The notes under the pieces were generated by a model. That model was not told the origin of the DNA, searched no databases, and was given only the letters and a program-made list of their open reading frames with translations. A stretch of DNA of 64,000 bases from Thaumasiovibrio subtropicus. Lineage in GTDB: Bacteria; Pseudomonadota; Gammaproteobacteria; Enterobacterales; Vibrionaceae. Shown one piece after another: positions 55,475-64,000 of the stretch (positions are counted from its first letter, which is position 1; each line of letters starts with the position of its first letter). The translations under genes were made by a program, and so were the position numbers. The stretch lies in the NCBI RefSeq assembly GCF_019703835.1, contig NZ_AP023054.1, forward strand, positions 2,355,580-2,419,579. Reading direction: 5' to 3'.

Positions 55475-56629
55475 ATGACGATGATATTCCCCGATCGCCA
55501 AGGTTCTGACAGCGAAAAGTGGGCAAAATACAGCGGTAAAACTTATCTAAGCCCTCAGCAAGAAAATGATTCCGTGTTACCTCTCTGGGTCGCAGACAGT
55601 GACTTCCAATCCCCGCCGTGCATTATCAAGGCACTTCACGATCGCGTCGAACACGGTGTCTACGGATATGGGCGTGAGCCAGAGCAACTGACACAACTAC
55701 TTGTTCAACGGTTTGCTGAAAAATATCAATGGCATATTGACCCCGAAGCCATTGTCTATCTGCCCGGGTTAGTCTGTGGTCTCAATCTCGCGGTACAAGC
55801 GCTGACCGACTCAGGCGATAAGGTGCTCTGTCCATCACCCATTTATCCTCCCTTTCGTTCTGCTATTAAAATGGCAAAACGAGAACCCGTGTTTCAACAA
55901 GTGCATCTGCACCACACGCGATGGCTCCCTGACATGCCAACACTTAACTCAGGGGCGAAATTGGCCATGATCTGCAACCCGTTAAACCCCGGGGGAACTG
56001 TATTTAGCCATCAAGAACTACTGAAATTTGATGCGCGAGCCAAAACAGAGAATTGGATTGTTTGCAGTGATGAAATCCATTGCGACCTAATCCTTGATGA
56101 AACAGTAAGCCATATTCCCTACGCCAGTCTTAATGAAGACGCCGCGCAGCGTTCTATTACACTAATGGCGCCATCGAAAACATTTAACATTGCGGGTCTG
56201 GGCTGTTCGATGGCAATCATTCCCAATCCGAAGTTACGTCAACGCTTCACGCGAGCCATGGCGGGGCTAATCCCTCACGTCAATGTCCTCGGCTTCAGCG
56301 CAGCTATCGCCGCCTACTCGGATGGAGAGCCTTGGCTACAATCCCAACTCGATTTCTTACGTCAGCAACATGAGCGCGTTTATAATGCCATCAACAACTT
56401 ACCCGGTTTAAGGATGACACGCTTACAGGCAACCTATCTCGCTTGGATAGATGCCAGCGAACTGCCTGTCAACAATCCCCACGACTTCTTTGAGCAACAC
56501 GGGGTCGGCTTGTCACCGGGATTACAATTTGGCGATCGTCGCTTTGTCCGCCTCAATTTTGCTTGTTCAGAAGAGACGCTCACGGAAGCGCTCGACCGCA
56601 TCCAACGCGCGGTCAAAACCCTTGAGTAG
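55475..56629 (+). CDS. MalY/PatB-type PLP aminotransferase (cystathionine beta-lyase-like)
   Basis: This fold-type I PLP enzyme is like MalY and PatB, which split cystathionine. The N terminus DSVLPLWVADSDFQSPPCIIKALHDRVEHGVYGYG is the standard start of the MalY group. The PLP-binding lysine is in APSKTFNIAGLGC, preceded by CSDEIHCDLIL. At 384 residues it is usual. AAGGAAGG lies six bases upstream. It is a single gene after the terminator. Whether the physiological role is sulfur amino acid breakdown or C-S lyase activity cannot be told. Confidence 0.9.
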   Translation: MTMIFPDRQGSDSEKWAKYSGKTYLSPQQENDSVLPLWVADSDFQSPPCIIKALHDRVEHGVYGYGREPEQLTQLLVQRFAEKYQWHIDPEAIVYLPGLVCGLNLAVQALTDSGDKVLCPSPIYPPFRSAIKMAKREPVFQQVHLHHTRWLPDMPTLNSGAKLAMICNPLNPGGTVFSHQELLKFDARAKTENWIVCSDEIHCDLILDETVSHIPYASLNEDAAQRSITLMAPSKTFNIAGLGCSMAIIPNPKLRQRFTRAMAGLIPHVNVLGFSAAIAAYSDGEPWLQSQLDFLRQQHERVYNAINNLPGLRMTRLQATYLAWIDASELPVNNPHDFFEQHGVGLSPGLQFGDRRFVRLNFACSEETLTEALDRIQRAVKTLE

Positions 56630-56890
56630 CGCATCAGTTTGGCTGCCTGAGACAGTTTGTCATCACTTCAGGTAGCCTCAACGCCTCCCTTCATGCTGTA
56701 GCCGCCTCCCGGTGCTGATTTATTCACCACTTAAACCCCTTCTTCACAAAAAAGCCTAAAGTCTCACGGATCCAAGGCGATAAATATACTCAAGTAAGTC
56801 GCGAAGGCGAGATCTCAGAAGCGATGAAAGAGATAGCGTCTTATTTCATAATTTTTGTTGTTTAGGTGTTCTGAAACTGACCATTTTATA

Positions 56891-57400
56891 ATGAAAGTGC
56901 ATAACCTCGACAAAGCACAGCTCATTAATGAGGTGCAGCTTGGGCCGCGTTTAAACCAATCGGTAACGCGGGGCCATCGCGCTGATTTTTCGCTGCTGCT
57001 GGCCATGTTATCCCCGGACGTGCGTGAACACGAGCCGCTGGATAAACTCGACTTGCCAGACAACTCCGAAGCCGCGTTGCGTGCGAAATTTGAGCTCGCT
57101 GAACAGCAATCTTTAGTTGGCGATGACCTCAGCTACGAGCGAGGTGAACACGAAGCCAATGCGTTTCACGAGGGAGGAATAAGCGCAGCCTTACTCCAGC
57201 ATTACGCGGCCCCGTCAGCACTCACTCACCCACCACGAGATACGTACGGTTACCCTGAGCAGGTCTATCATAACTTCGATGGTCACCTTCGAAGGCGACT
57301 CGCTGAGTCTTCCCCAGTGGAGCCCAATGCAACACCGAAGAAACTCCTAGATGCATTGACGCTATCTAAGCGCGCTCGGGAACTCAATGTGCAAGTCTAA
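56891..57400 (+). CDS. Unrecognised 169-residue protein
   Basis: The protein is charged and soluble (VHNLDKAQLINEVQLGPRLNQSVTRGHRADFSLLLAMLSPDVREHEPLD near the start). It lacks signal, membrane segment or a motif I can name. I chose the ATG at 56891; the frame is open to a TTG at 56855. The ribosome-binding site is weak. It is followed by a partial inverted-repeat element (57411-57530). Confidence 0.55.
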   Translation: MKVHNLDKAQLINEVQLGPRLNQSVTRGHRADFSLLLAMLSPDVREHEPLDKLDLPDNSEAALRAKFELAEQQSLVGDDLSYERGEHEANAFHEGGISAALLQHYAAPSALTHPPRDTYGYPEQVYHNFDGHLRRRLAESSPVEPNATPKKLLDALTLSKRARELNVQV

Positions 57401-57410
57401 TGACTTGCAC

Positions 57411-57530
57411 TCCCTATACTTTTTGATTGCGTCGGCTAGCACTTCAAAACAACTCGTCGATGGCACACCTAGGCATCGATAGCAAACCAAGAAATTCACG
57501 CTGAACAAGCATCTTGAGCCAGCTCTCGTA
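57411..57530 (-). repeat. Inverted-repeat element, copy D
   Basis: On the minus strand the terminal sequence is CTCAAGATGCTTGTTCAGCGTGAATTTCTTGG, matching the left part of copies A and B. The internal block 'ttttgaagtgctag' then recurs. The far end is not clear. It lies 10 bp after the preceding gene. Confidence 0.6.
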
Positions 57531-57703
57531 TATACACCTTTCGCCTCTTTCCGTTGTTCACCACCTTTTTGTGACCCAACTTATAATTCGCAAGATAGAG
57601 CATGATAAAGCTCACCTTCTTAACATTCTATTCACACGATTTCCTACCTTCTGTCCACAATGGAGTATCACGTCAACACAATTACTCGCAGGCAGAGCAA
57701 GCA

Positions 57704-58396
57704 ATGAAAATCGAACAGACACTTGTCGTTGTTACCGAAGCAGGTAGTCCGATGGGACGGGCAATCGCTTTACATTTTGCTAGCTTAGGGGCCACGACCG
57801 TTCTTATAGACTGTGATCAGCCTATGTTGAACTTAACCCATCGCGCATGTGAAAGCCTCAATGGTAGTTGCATAGCTTTTCCCATTAGCAGCCGGGAGCA
57901 AGGCCAAGTTACCAACTGTTTCGAGACCATTCGCAACGACTTTGGCCCGATAAAGGTCCTCATCAATTGCTGGCGAAGTTCTCCCTTACCAAGCCTTTTT
58001 GATCATGGTGGCGTTGCAACGTATTGCGAAAACATGACCGATGTAGTGAGTGGACTTTTTCAGTTTGGTCATGTGGCGGCATCTCAAATGGCAGAGCACC
58101 ATCAATCTGGCGTGATCATTAACGTAGCGGATAATTTTCAAACTTCCAATCAGCAACCGGTCAGTGGCACGAGGGCACTTATCTCTAGCATCACACAAAG
58201 TTGGTCAAAAGAGCTGTCTCCTTACCACATTCGAGTGGGAGGCATAGTGCCGAGCCGACAGCCTCAAGATTGTATCGACATTAGTCACAACGAACTCTAT
58301 TCACATGTCCAATATGAAATGGTCCGAAATGCAGAGTACATCGTTCGTAATGACACCTTCACTGGGCGGTTAATCGAAGCCGAACTCGCGTTATAG
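57704..58396 (+). CDS. SDR-fold protein lacking catalytic residues
   Basis: The Rossmann start is VVVTEAGSPMGRAIALHFASLGA, where the usual TGxxxGxG is altered (first Gly absent). The remaining layout follows the short-chain dehydrogenase fold, with IINVADNF and LSPYHIRVGGIVP matching SDR strands. The catalytic YxxxK is missing: the matching block is PVSGTRALI. The protein is 230 residues, near normal length, so it is a probable pseudoenzyme rather than a fragment. I chose ATG 57704, which has AGAG upstream. It may bind a nucleotide without reaction. Confidence 0.7.
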   Translation: MKIEQTLVVVTEAGSPMGRAIALHFASLGATTVLIDCDQPMLNLTHRACESLNGSCIAFPISSREQGQVTNCFETIRNDFGPIKVLINCWRSSPLPSLFDHGGVATYCENMTDVVSGLFQFGHVAASQMAEHHQSGVIINVADNFQTSNQQPVSGTRALISSITQSWSKELSPYHIRVGGIVPSRQPQDCIDISHNELYSHVQYEMVRNAEYIVRNDTFTGRLIEAELAL

Positions 58397-58813
58397 GCCG
58401 AGCAAAGGCAGTGCCTTTCTTTTTTTGTACTCAAAAGCGACTTCAAGGCAGCGTCTGATCGTCAGTTCAGGGAAAGGGGCATCTAATGAGAGAACAATTG
58501 CGCGATTGCCAGAAAAAACCAGCGCCTCTTCAAATCGTTCGCGAAAGGTAGCGATGAGCTTGGTTTGACAATGAAAATACACATAGCACACCTCGGGAGT
58601 ACTGGCCTTCCAGCCAAGTCGGACCGGACTTCCTCCATTAACATGAAAGCTAGGCTCACCCCATTTTAACGACTCGTTGACTTGCTGATGCTTTGACGTG
58701 GCGACCTCATAAATCAATGCGCGAAGTTGATGCATACGAAGCAGCACACTTGCGGGGTAAGCAAGTAAATGCTCTGCGATAGCGTGAGGCATAGCAGGGG
58801 TAGGAGCGCTCAC
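58391..58813 (-). CDS. DUF1801 (YdhG-like) protein
   Basis: The block NESLKWGEPSFHVNGGSPVRLGWK and the later YVYFHCQTKLIATF match the DUF1801 fold, a small cytoplasmic domain of unknown function. At 140 residues it is typical. It ends within the last codons of the convergent SDR-like gene (6-bp overlap) and lies 2 bp after the SDR gene upstream of it, so it is part of a minus-strand operon. Confidence 0.8.
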   Translation of the reverse strand: MSAPTPAMPHAIAEHLLAYPASVLLRMHQLRALIYEVATSKHQQVNESLKWGEPSFHVNGGSPVRLGWKASTPEVCYVYFHCQTKLIATFRERFEEALVFSGNRAIVLSLDAPFPELTIRRCLEVAFEYKKRKALPLLGL

Positions 58814-58815
58814 TA

Positions 58816-59553
58816 TTAGCGTCCGCCAGCGATATCAATGAAAGAGCCCGTCACATAACTCGCCTCTTCCGAGAGTAACCAAGCAATGCTATTTGCGACT
58901 TCTTGCGGCGTGCCTCCTCGACGAAGGGGTAAATGCGAGGCCAAGCGGTCAACCCGATTTGGCTCTCCGCCATCCGCATGCATCTCAGTGTAAATAAGCC
59001 CAGGCCTCACGCTATTTACCCGAATACCCTCAGGGGCAAGCTCTTGCGCTAAGCCAATCGTTAAACTATCCATCGCTCCCTTTGATGCGGCATAATCCAC
59101 ATATTCATTCGGCGCCCCTAATCGTGACGCGGCAGAAGAAACGTTGACAATCGCCCCGCCTCTACTCATGCGGTTAGCCGCTTCACGGCAGCATAAAAAG
59201 CAGCTAGTGACATTATTGGTCATGACTTGCTGAAAACGTTGTAACGAAATCTGCTTCAGACTCGTTTGTTCAAATAAAATGCCCGCATTATTTACCAAGT
59301 GCGTCACTTTACCAAACCGTGATTCAGTGGCATCAAACAGCTGGATAACATCATGTTCATTTGCCACATCCGCAGAAAACGCGAACGCTTCTCCGCCTTC
59401 CTCTCGAATCGCCGCTGCGACACCTTCAGCATCCGCATGGCGATACCGATAATTGACACACACAGCATAGCCCTGTTGAGCAAGCCGTTTTGCCGTTGCC
59501 GCACCGATACCACGCCCTCCACCAGTGACTATCACCACTTTCTTCATGACCAC
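58816..59553 (-). CDS. Short-chain dehydrogenase/reductase
   Basis: This is a classical SDR: TGGGRGIGAATAK (NAD(P)-binding, about 11-23), NNAGILF, the catalytic Ser in NVSSAAS, and the YxxxK motif in YVDYAASKGAM; the C terminus is GSFIDIAGGR. At 245 residues it is normal. Unlike the SDR-like protein at 57704 it has all catalytic residues. It is translated from a tight minus-strand cluster with DUF1801. Its substrate is unknown. Confidence 0.92.
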   Translation of the reverse strand: MVMKKVVIVTGGGRGIGAATAKRLAQQGYAVCVNYRYRHADAEGVAAAIREEGGEAFAFSADVANEHDVIQLFDATESRFGKVTHLVNNAGILFEQTSLKQISLQRFQQVMTNNVTSCFLCCREAANRMSRGGAIVNVSSAASRLGAPNEYVDYAASKGAMDSLTIGLAQELAPEGIRVNSVRPGLIYTEMHADGGEPNRVDRLASHLPLRRGGTPQEVANSIAWLLSEEASYVTGSFIDIAGGR

Positions 59554-59593
59554 CTCATCCCATCTACGATACCAATATCGCCATTACTTAAGC

Positions 59594-60235
59594 CTAATAG
59601 TCTTCACGATGTTTGAGCTCACTAAAATCACTCATGATGTACCTTTGATAACCATCGCGTTGCTGTATGCCGTTGTACCACTTGCGCACATTAGGCGGTA
59701 AGGGCACCGACAACCCTTGCTCTGTCAATCGATAAAGTATTGCGCCAACAGTGATATCTGCAGCCGTCATCATTTCACCCGCTAAAAATGGCTGCCTTGC
59801 TAGCTGTTGCTCTAATTGCGTTAAACATTCATTGCATCGGGCAAGTGCGGCGTCGATAGCTGGCCAATCTCTATTTGAGGGTGGCATGCGGTAATAGCCC
59901 CAAAACACGGCCATAAAATGGGGCTGGAAAATCACCTGCGACCAATCCATCCATCGTTCATAAAGCGAACGCGAATAAGCCGACGACGGGTACCACTCTT
60001 GGTCACCATACTCCGCAATCAGGTAACGAATAATGCTGTGTGATTCCCAAATGACCTTTTCACCATCAACAAGGACTGGCACTTTCTTCATGGGGTTCAA
60101 AGCCGCAAACTCAGGCTCATCTAAGCCGCCAAAGCGCCCTCCTTTTTCAATATGCGAAAAATTCAATCCCAGCTCAGCCAACATCCACTGCACTTTTTGC
60201 ACATTAAACGATGTTGCTCGTCCATACAGTTCCAT
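59594..60235 (-). CDS. Glutathione S-transferase
   Basis: The thioredoxin-fold N terminus MELYGRATSFNVQKVQWMLAELGLNFSHIEKG includes the Ser/Asn positions of bacterial GSTs; the GSH-binding block is KVPVLVDGEKVIWESHSIIRYL. The helical domain is FLAGEMMTAADITVGAILYRL. At 213 residues it is normal. It conjugates glutathione to electrophiles or has a related role. It is 13 bp after the LysE exporter on the same strand. Confidence 0.92.
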   Translation of the reverse strand: MELYGRATSFNVQKVQWMLAELGLNFSHIEKGGRFGGLDEPEFAALNPMKKVPVLVDGEKVIWESHSIIRYLIAEYGDQEWYPSSAYSRSLYERWMDWSQVIFQPHFMAVFWGYYRMPPSNRDWPAIDAALARCNECLTQLEQQLARQPFLAGEMMTAADITVGAILYRLTEQGLSVPLPPNVRKWYNGIQQRDGYQRYIMSDFSELKHREDY

Positions 60236-60248
60236 TGATTTTCTATCC

Positions 60249-60878
60249 TCAATTACGGCTGAAAGCTATTTTTCCCGCTAATCCAATCAATAGCACCCCT
60301 GAGGCACCTTCAATCCAGCCAGATAATTGTTTGGCTTTCGCACTACTAAATATCAAATTACCTAACAGTGCATAAGTGAGATTGCAACCAGTGGCAAGCA
60401 GACTGAAAAGAAGACCTAGCATCATAAGCTCTTGCGTCGCAGCGCCCGATGTCACATCGATGAACTGGGGCAAGAAGGAGAGAAAAAACAGAGCAACTTT
60501 TGGATTCAATACGCTGACTATCACACCTTGACGAAAAACACGCTGCGCTTTTTGATCGTCGTGAGTCGTTATAGAAAACTGACTGCGGCCTTGAATCGCG
60601 TTACGCAATGCCGTAATGCCTAAATACAGCAGATACGCCGCACCGAGATATTTGATAACGCTAAACGCAAATGCTGAACTGACAATGAGTGCTGACAGCC
60701 CAAACACTGCCGCGACCGTATGAACAAGATATCCAGCTCCCAAGCCAAGCGAGGCTTTGATACCCGCTTTGAAGTCACCGCGCATTGTATTTGAAACGAT
60801 GTAGACAACATCTGGGCCCGGAATGAGATTGATTGAAAGCGACGCGAGAATAAAAAGAAGCACTGTCTGAAATTCCAT
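60249..60878 (-). CDS. LysE/RhtB-family amino-acid exporter
   Basis: This 209-residue protein with six membrane segments starts FQTVLLFILASLSINLIPGPDVVYIVSNTMRGDFKAGIKASLGLGAGYLVHT. The NLIPGPDVVYI block is the LysE/RhtB hallmark. It exports amino acids or related compounds from the cytoplasm; the substrate cannot be told. It is placed with the GNAT and GST genes on the minus strand. Confidence 0.9.
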   Translation of the reverse strand: MEFQTVLLFILASLSINLIPGPDVVYIVSNTMRGDFKAGIKASLGLGAGYLVHTVAAVFGLSALIVSSAFAFSVIKYLGAAYLLYLGITALRNAIQGRSQFSITTHDDQKAQRVFRQGVIVSVLNPKVALFFLSFLPQFIDVTSGAATQELMMLGLLFSLLATGCNLTYALLGNLIFSSAKAKQLSGWIEGASGVLLIGLAGKIAFSRN

Positions 60879-60912
60879 TTTTAAATCCTTTGTTAGTAGC
60901 GTTTTCCTTCGA

Positions 60913-61395
60913 TTACAAAAACTTGTGCATAATTAAGCTATCAACTAGACCAAGTGTCGCATGGCGATAGGCCTGAGGCACACGACCAATCACGCTAAAC
61001 CCCATACTTAACCATAAGTTCACCGCCATCTGGTTAGTCGATACAACACTGTTAAACTGCATTGCAACAAAACCCTCCGCTTTAGCAACCTGCTGTGCAT
61101 GTGTACAAAGCCGCCTAGCGACACCTTTACCGCGAGCAGATGGACTTACCATAAACCCGCAGTTGCAAACATGATCGCCGGGGCCCGCGGCATTGGCCCG
61201 CAGATAATAGCTACCTAAAATTGTCCCATCTTCTTCGGCAACGAAACTGCGCAAAGGCGAAACTCGCCATAAATGCTGCGCTGTACTCTCCTTCATTTCT
61301 GGGTCAAAGGCATAGGTTTCTTGCGCTACGATAATCTCTTGGAATACGGGCCAAAATTGCTGAAAGTCCGTCTGGGTCATTTCTCGTATTTTCAT
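60913..61395 (-). CDS. GNAT-family acetyltransferase
   Basis: The acetyl-CoA-binding loop is VSPSARGKGVARRLCTHAQQVAKAEG (about 88-113, Q/RxxGxG/A form). Other blocks are SFVAEEDGTILGSYYLRAN and NLWLSMGFSVIGRVPQAY, typical of GNAT enzymes. At 160 residues it is usual. The target is unknown. It is 34 bp upstream of lysE-like on the same strand. Confidence 0.9.
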   Translation of the reverse strand: MKIREMTQTDFQQFWPVFQEIIVAQETYAFDPEMKESTAQHLWRVSPLRSFVAEEDGTILGSYYLRANAAGPGDHVCNCGFMVSPSARGKGVARRLCTHAQQVAKAEGFVAMQFNSVVSTNQMAVNLWLSMGFSVIGRVPQAYRHATLGLVDSLIMHKFL

Positions 61396-61590
61396 TATCT
61401 CACCAGATTAGATGATATAAGGCCTAGAATAATCATACCCTATTGAGAAAAGCGCTAAGCGTAAAGCGATAACAAGGGAACGTTTGTAGGATGTTAGCGA
61501 AAGAATATATCAGCCGCCTTTTGATTGAACTGTAAGTAAATGTCATACATCGCATATGGCTCATATCGCTACGGCTCGTTAACTGAAACG

Positions 61591-61618
61591 AAAAAGGCCC
61601 GCCAAAGTGGCGGGCCAA
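61591..61618 (-). terminator. Terminator of adhE
   Basis: On the minus strand, GGCCCGCC and GGCGGGCC pair across ACTTT and are followed by TTTTTC, about 26 bp after the adhE stop. Confidence 0.88.
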
Positions 61619-61643
61619 ATAATGCGCTAACAATCAGTCAGAA

Positions 61644-64000
61644 TTAAGCTTTTGCTGCAGCTTTCTTGGTTTTCGCTGCTGGCTTTTGGTCAGCTTTCTT
61701 CTTAATCACAGAAGTACCTTCAACGGTTTCACCTTCAACATATGGCTTACCATAGTAAGAAGATAGAAGAACTTCTTTTAGCTCGCTGATTAGTGGGTAA
61801 CGAGGGTTCGCACCAGTACACTGGTCATCAAACGCTTCTACCGATAGCTCATCAACTTTCGCTAGGAAGTCAGCTTCTGGCACACCTGCTGCTTGGATAG
61901 ACGTTGGGATTTCCAAGTTAATCTTCAGTTCTTCCAACCATGCTAGTAGTGCTTCAATCTTAGCTGAAGTGCGGTCACCCGGCTTAGTTAGGCCTAGGTG
62001 GTCAGCAACTTCTGCGTAACGACGACGCGCTTGAGGACGGTCATACTGAGAGAAAGCTGTTTGCTTAGTCGGGTTGTCGTTCGCGTTGTAACGAACAACG
62101 TTAGAGATAAGCATTGCGTTCGCCATACCGTGTGGTAGGTGGAACTCAGCACCGATCTTGTGCGCCATTGAGTGACAAACACCTAGGAAGGCATTCGCAA
62201 ACGCAATACCAGCAATCGTTGCCGCGTTGTGGACTTTCTCACGAGCGATTGGGTCTTTCGCACCGTTCGCATAGCTTGATGGTAGGTAATCTTTCAGCAT
62301 GCGAAGTGCTTGTAAAGCTTGACCATCAGAGTATTCGTTAGCAAGCACTGACACGTAAGCTTCTAGTGCGTGAGTAACGGCATCGTAACCACCGAACGCA
62401 GTTAGAGACTTAGGCATGTTCATTACTAAGTTTGCATCAACGATCGCCATTTGCGGCGTTAGCTCGTAGTCAGCAAGTGGGTATTTAGCACCCGTCTTGT
62501 CATCAGTAACAACCGCAAACGGCGTCACTTCTGAACCTGTACCTGAAGTGGTAGTGATACATACCAACTCAGCTTTCTGGCCCATTTTAGGGAACTTGTA
62601 GATACGCTTACGAATATCCATGAAGCGCATTGCTAGCTCTTCGAAGTGTGTATTCGGGTGCTCGTACATTACCCACATGATTTTCGCAGCATCCATTGGT
62701 GAACCACCACCAAGAGCAAGGATTACGTCAGGCTGGAAGCTCTGCATTGCTGCAGCACCTTTCTCAACAACAGAAAGTGTTGGATCCGCCTCTACTTCGA
62801 AGAATGTTTGTACTTCCATGCCTTGCGCTTTAAGCAAAGCAACAACTTCATCAGAGTAACCGTTGTTAAATAGGAAACGGTCAGTGACAACGAACGCACG
62901 TTTCTTACCTTCTAGGTCGCCCAGTGCTACTGGCAAGCTACCACGACGGAAGTAAACAGATTTTGGAAGTTTGTGCCACAGCATGTTTTCAGCTCGCTTC
63001 GCTACAGTTTTCTTGTTGATTAGGTGCTTAGGACCTACGTTCTCAGAGATAGAGTTACCACCCCATGAACCACAACCCAAGGTTAGAGACGGTGCAACGT
63101 TAAAGTTGTATAGGTCACCGATACCACCGTGAGTCGTAGGAATGTTAACAAGAATACGAGCAGTTTTTAGCTTGTCACCGAAGTAGCGAATACGATCTTC
63201 GTTGCTATCTTGGTCTGTGTATAGACCAGAGGTGTGACCGATACCACCGATTTCAACCATGGTTACTGCTTGAGCAACGGCATCTTCGAAATCGTCAGCA
63301 CGGAATAGACCCAATGTTGGAGACAGCTTCTCATGTGCGAATGCATCGTCGTAAGAGACTTTGTCCAAACCTTCACCAACAAGTACTTTGGTGTCAGTTG
63401 GTACAGATACGCCTGCCATTTCAGCGATAGCTGCTGCAGGCTGACCTACGATCTTCGCGTTTAGGTTACCGTCGATAAGGAGTACTTTACGTACTTTGTC
63501 AGCTTCTGCTTTGCTTAGTACATAGGCTTTGTGAGAAGCAAAACGCTCTTTTACTTCCTCATACACAGAATCAACAACGATTGCAGCCTGCTCAGAAGCA
63601 CAAACAACACCGTTATCGAATGTCTTAGACATCAGGATAGAGGCAACAGCACGCTTGATATCAGCCGTTTCATCGATAACAACAGGTACGTTACCTGCAC
63701 CTACACCGATAGCTGGCTTACCAGAAGAGTATGCCGCTTTAACCATACCAGGACCACCCGTCGCCAAGATTAGGTTAATGTCTTCATGCTTCATTAGCGC
63801 GTTTGAAAGCTCTACTGAAGGCTCGTCGATCCAACCGATGATATCTTTTGGTGCACCTGCTTCAATAGCAGCATCTAGAACGAGTTTAGCAGCATCGTTT
63901 GTTGAGTTTTTCGCACGTGGGTGTGGCGAGAAGATGATACCGTTACGAGTCTTCAGAGAGATAAGAGATTTGAAGATCGCGGTAGAAGTAGGGTTGGTTG
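61644..64000 (-). CDS. adhE: Bifunctional aldehyde/alcohol dehydrogenase AdhE, C-terminal ~785 residues
   Basis: AdhE turns acetyl-CoA into acetaldehyde and then ethanol, consuming two NADH during fermentation. The visible part includes most of the aldehyde dehydrogenase domain with the catalytic Cys in GVVCASEQAAIVV, and the iron-dependent alcohol dehydrogenase domain with its metal-binding histidines (LGVCHSMAHKIGAEFHLPHGMANAML). The frame continues past the right edge (codons before Met at 63794 read PHPRAKNSTND...), so about 100 N-terminal residues are missing. The C terminus has a Lys/Ala-rich tail (KPAAKTKKAAAKA). Confidence 0.97.
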   Translation of the reverse strand, partial: TNPTSTAIFKSLISLKTRNGIIFSPHPRAKNSTNDAAKLVLDAAIEAGAPKDIIGWIDEPSVELSNALMKHEDINLILATGGPGMVKAAYSSGKPAIGVGAGNVPVVIDETADIKRAVASILMSKTFDNGVVCASEQAAIVVDSVYEEVKERFASHKAYVLSKAEADKVRKVLLIDGNLNAKIVGQPAAAIAEMAGVSVPTDTKVLVGEGLDKVSYDDAFAHEKLSPTLGLFRADDFEDAVAQAVTMVEIGGIGHTSGLYTDQDSNEDRIRYFGDKLKTARILVNIPTTHGGIGDLYNFNVAPSLTLGCGSWGGNSISENVGPKHLINKKTVAKRAENMLWHKLPKSVYFRRGSLPVALGDLEGKKRAFVVTDRFLFNNGYSDEVVALLKAQGMEVQTFFEVEADPTLSVVEKGAAAMQSFQPDVILALGGGSPMDAAKIMWVMYEHPNTHFEELAMRFMDIRKRIYKFPKMGQKAELVCITTTSGTGSEVTPFAVVTDDKTGAKYPLADYELTPQMAIVDANLVMNMPKSLTAFGGYDAVTHALEAYVSVLANEYSDGQALQALRMLKDYLPSSYANGAKDPIAREKVHNAATIAGIAFANAFLGVCHSMAHKIGAEFHLPHGMANAMLISNVVRYNANDNPTKQTAFSQYDRPQARRRYAEVADHLGLTKPGDRTSAKIEALLAWLEELKINLEIPTSIQAAGVPEADFLAKVDELSVEAFDDQCTGANPRYPLISELKEVLLSSYYGKPYVEGETVEGTSVIKKKADQKPAAKTKKAAAKA

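Overview
The window reads as a chromosomal segment of a marine gamma-proteobacterium, most likely a member of the Vibrionaceae. The basis is gene content and order: cydA-cydB-cydX-ybgE next to tolQRAB-pal-cpoB and nadA, aspS-yebC-ruvC with ruvA-ruvB close by, cmoA-cmoB followed by a zinc-protease/7TM/ATP-grasp trio, and proteins resembling those of E. coli and Vibrio throughout. Genus and species cannot be fixed from sequence alone. The family call rests on knowledge of these loci, not on a search.

Layout. 0-5.6 kb: the end of a LysR regulator, small membrane or unknown proteins, and copies of a short inverted-repeat element with 22-bp ends. 5.6-11.6 kb: a YHS-domain protein, an AraC regulator divergent from a TonB-dependent receptor across a Fur-box-like palindrome, then a TetR regulator divergent from an MFS exporter across two near-identical palindromic operators. 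11.6-13.7 kb: tRNA-Ser(UGA) with a decayed partial copy beside it, htpX, and a 56-residue small protein. 13.9-18.1 kb: a DUF1415 protein, a MarR regulator and a complete tatA-tatB-tatC operon whose TatC lacks the residues that normally bind twin-arginine signals. An amidase with a twin-arginine signal lies convergent to it. 18.3-25.9 kb: a minus-strand operon of TolC-like protein, RND adaptor, RND pump, a beta-barrel protein and a porin.

26.5-49 kb is mostly conserved housekeeping: a YecA-family protein, nadA, the Tol-Pal envelope system, cytochrome bd oxidase with two FNR-like boxes upstream, Holliday-junction genes ruvB-ruvA and ruvC, yebC, aspS, a DUF72 protein and a DEAD-box helicase. Two departures from the usual order stand out. 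ybgC is missing between ybgE and tolQ. ruvC and ruvA are separated by about 4 kb carrying a DMT transporter, a LysR regulator, a HAD phosphatase, a probable 37-residue small gene with its own promoter, and a largely non-coding stretch with ten perfect GGAA repeats.

49-64 kb: a periplasmic binding protein, cmoA-cmoB (tRNA wobble-uridine modification), the periplasmic aspartyl protease/7TM inactive transglutaminase/glutamate-ligase-like cluster, a MalY-type aminotransferase, an SDR-like protein lacking its catalytic residues, then a minus-strand run of small metabolic genes (DUF1801, SDR, GST, LysE exporter, GNAT). The 3' three-quarters or more of adhE runs off the right edge.

The best candidate for an unusual system is the second-type Tat operon (15.2-16.5 kb) with the Tat-signal amidase next to it. 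The GGAA repeat tract, the inverted-repeat element family and the leader-hairpin small gene are further candidates. No CRISPR array, prophage or intact insertion sequence was seen.
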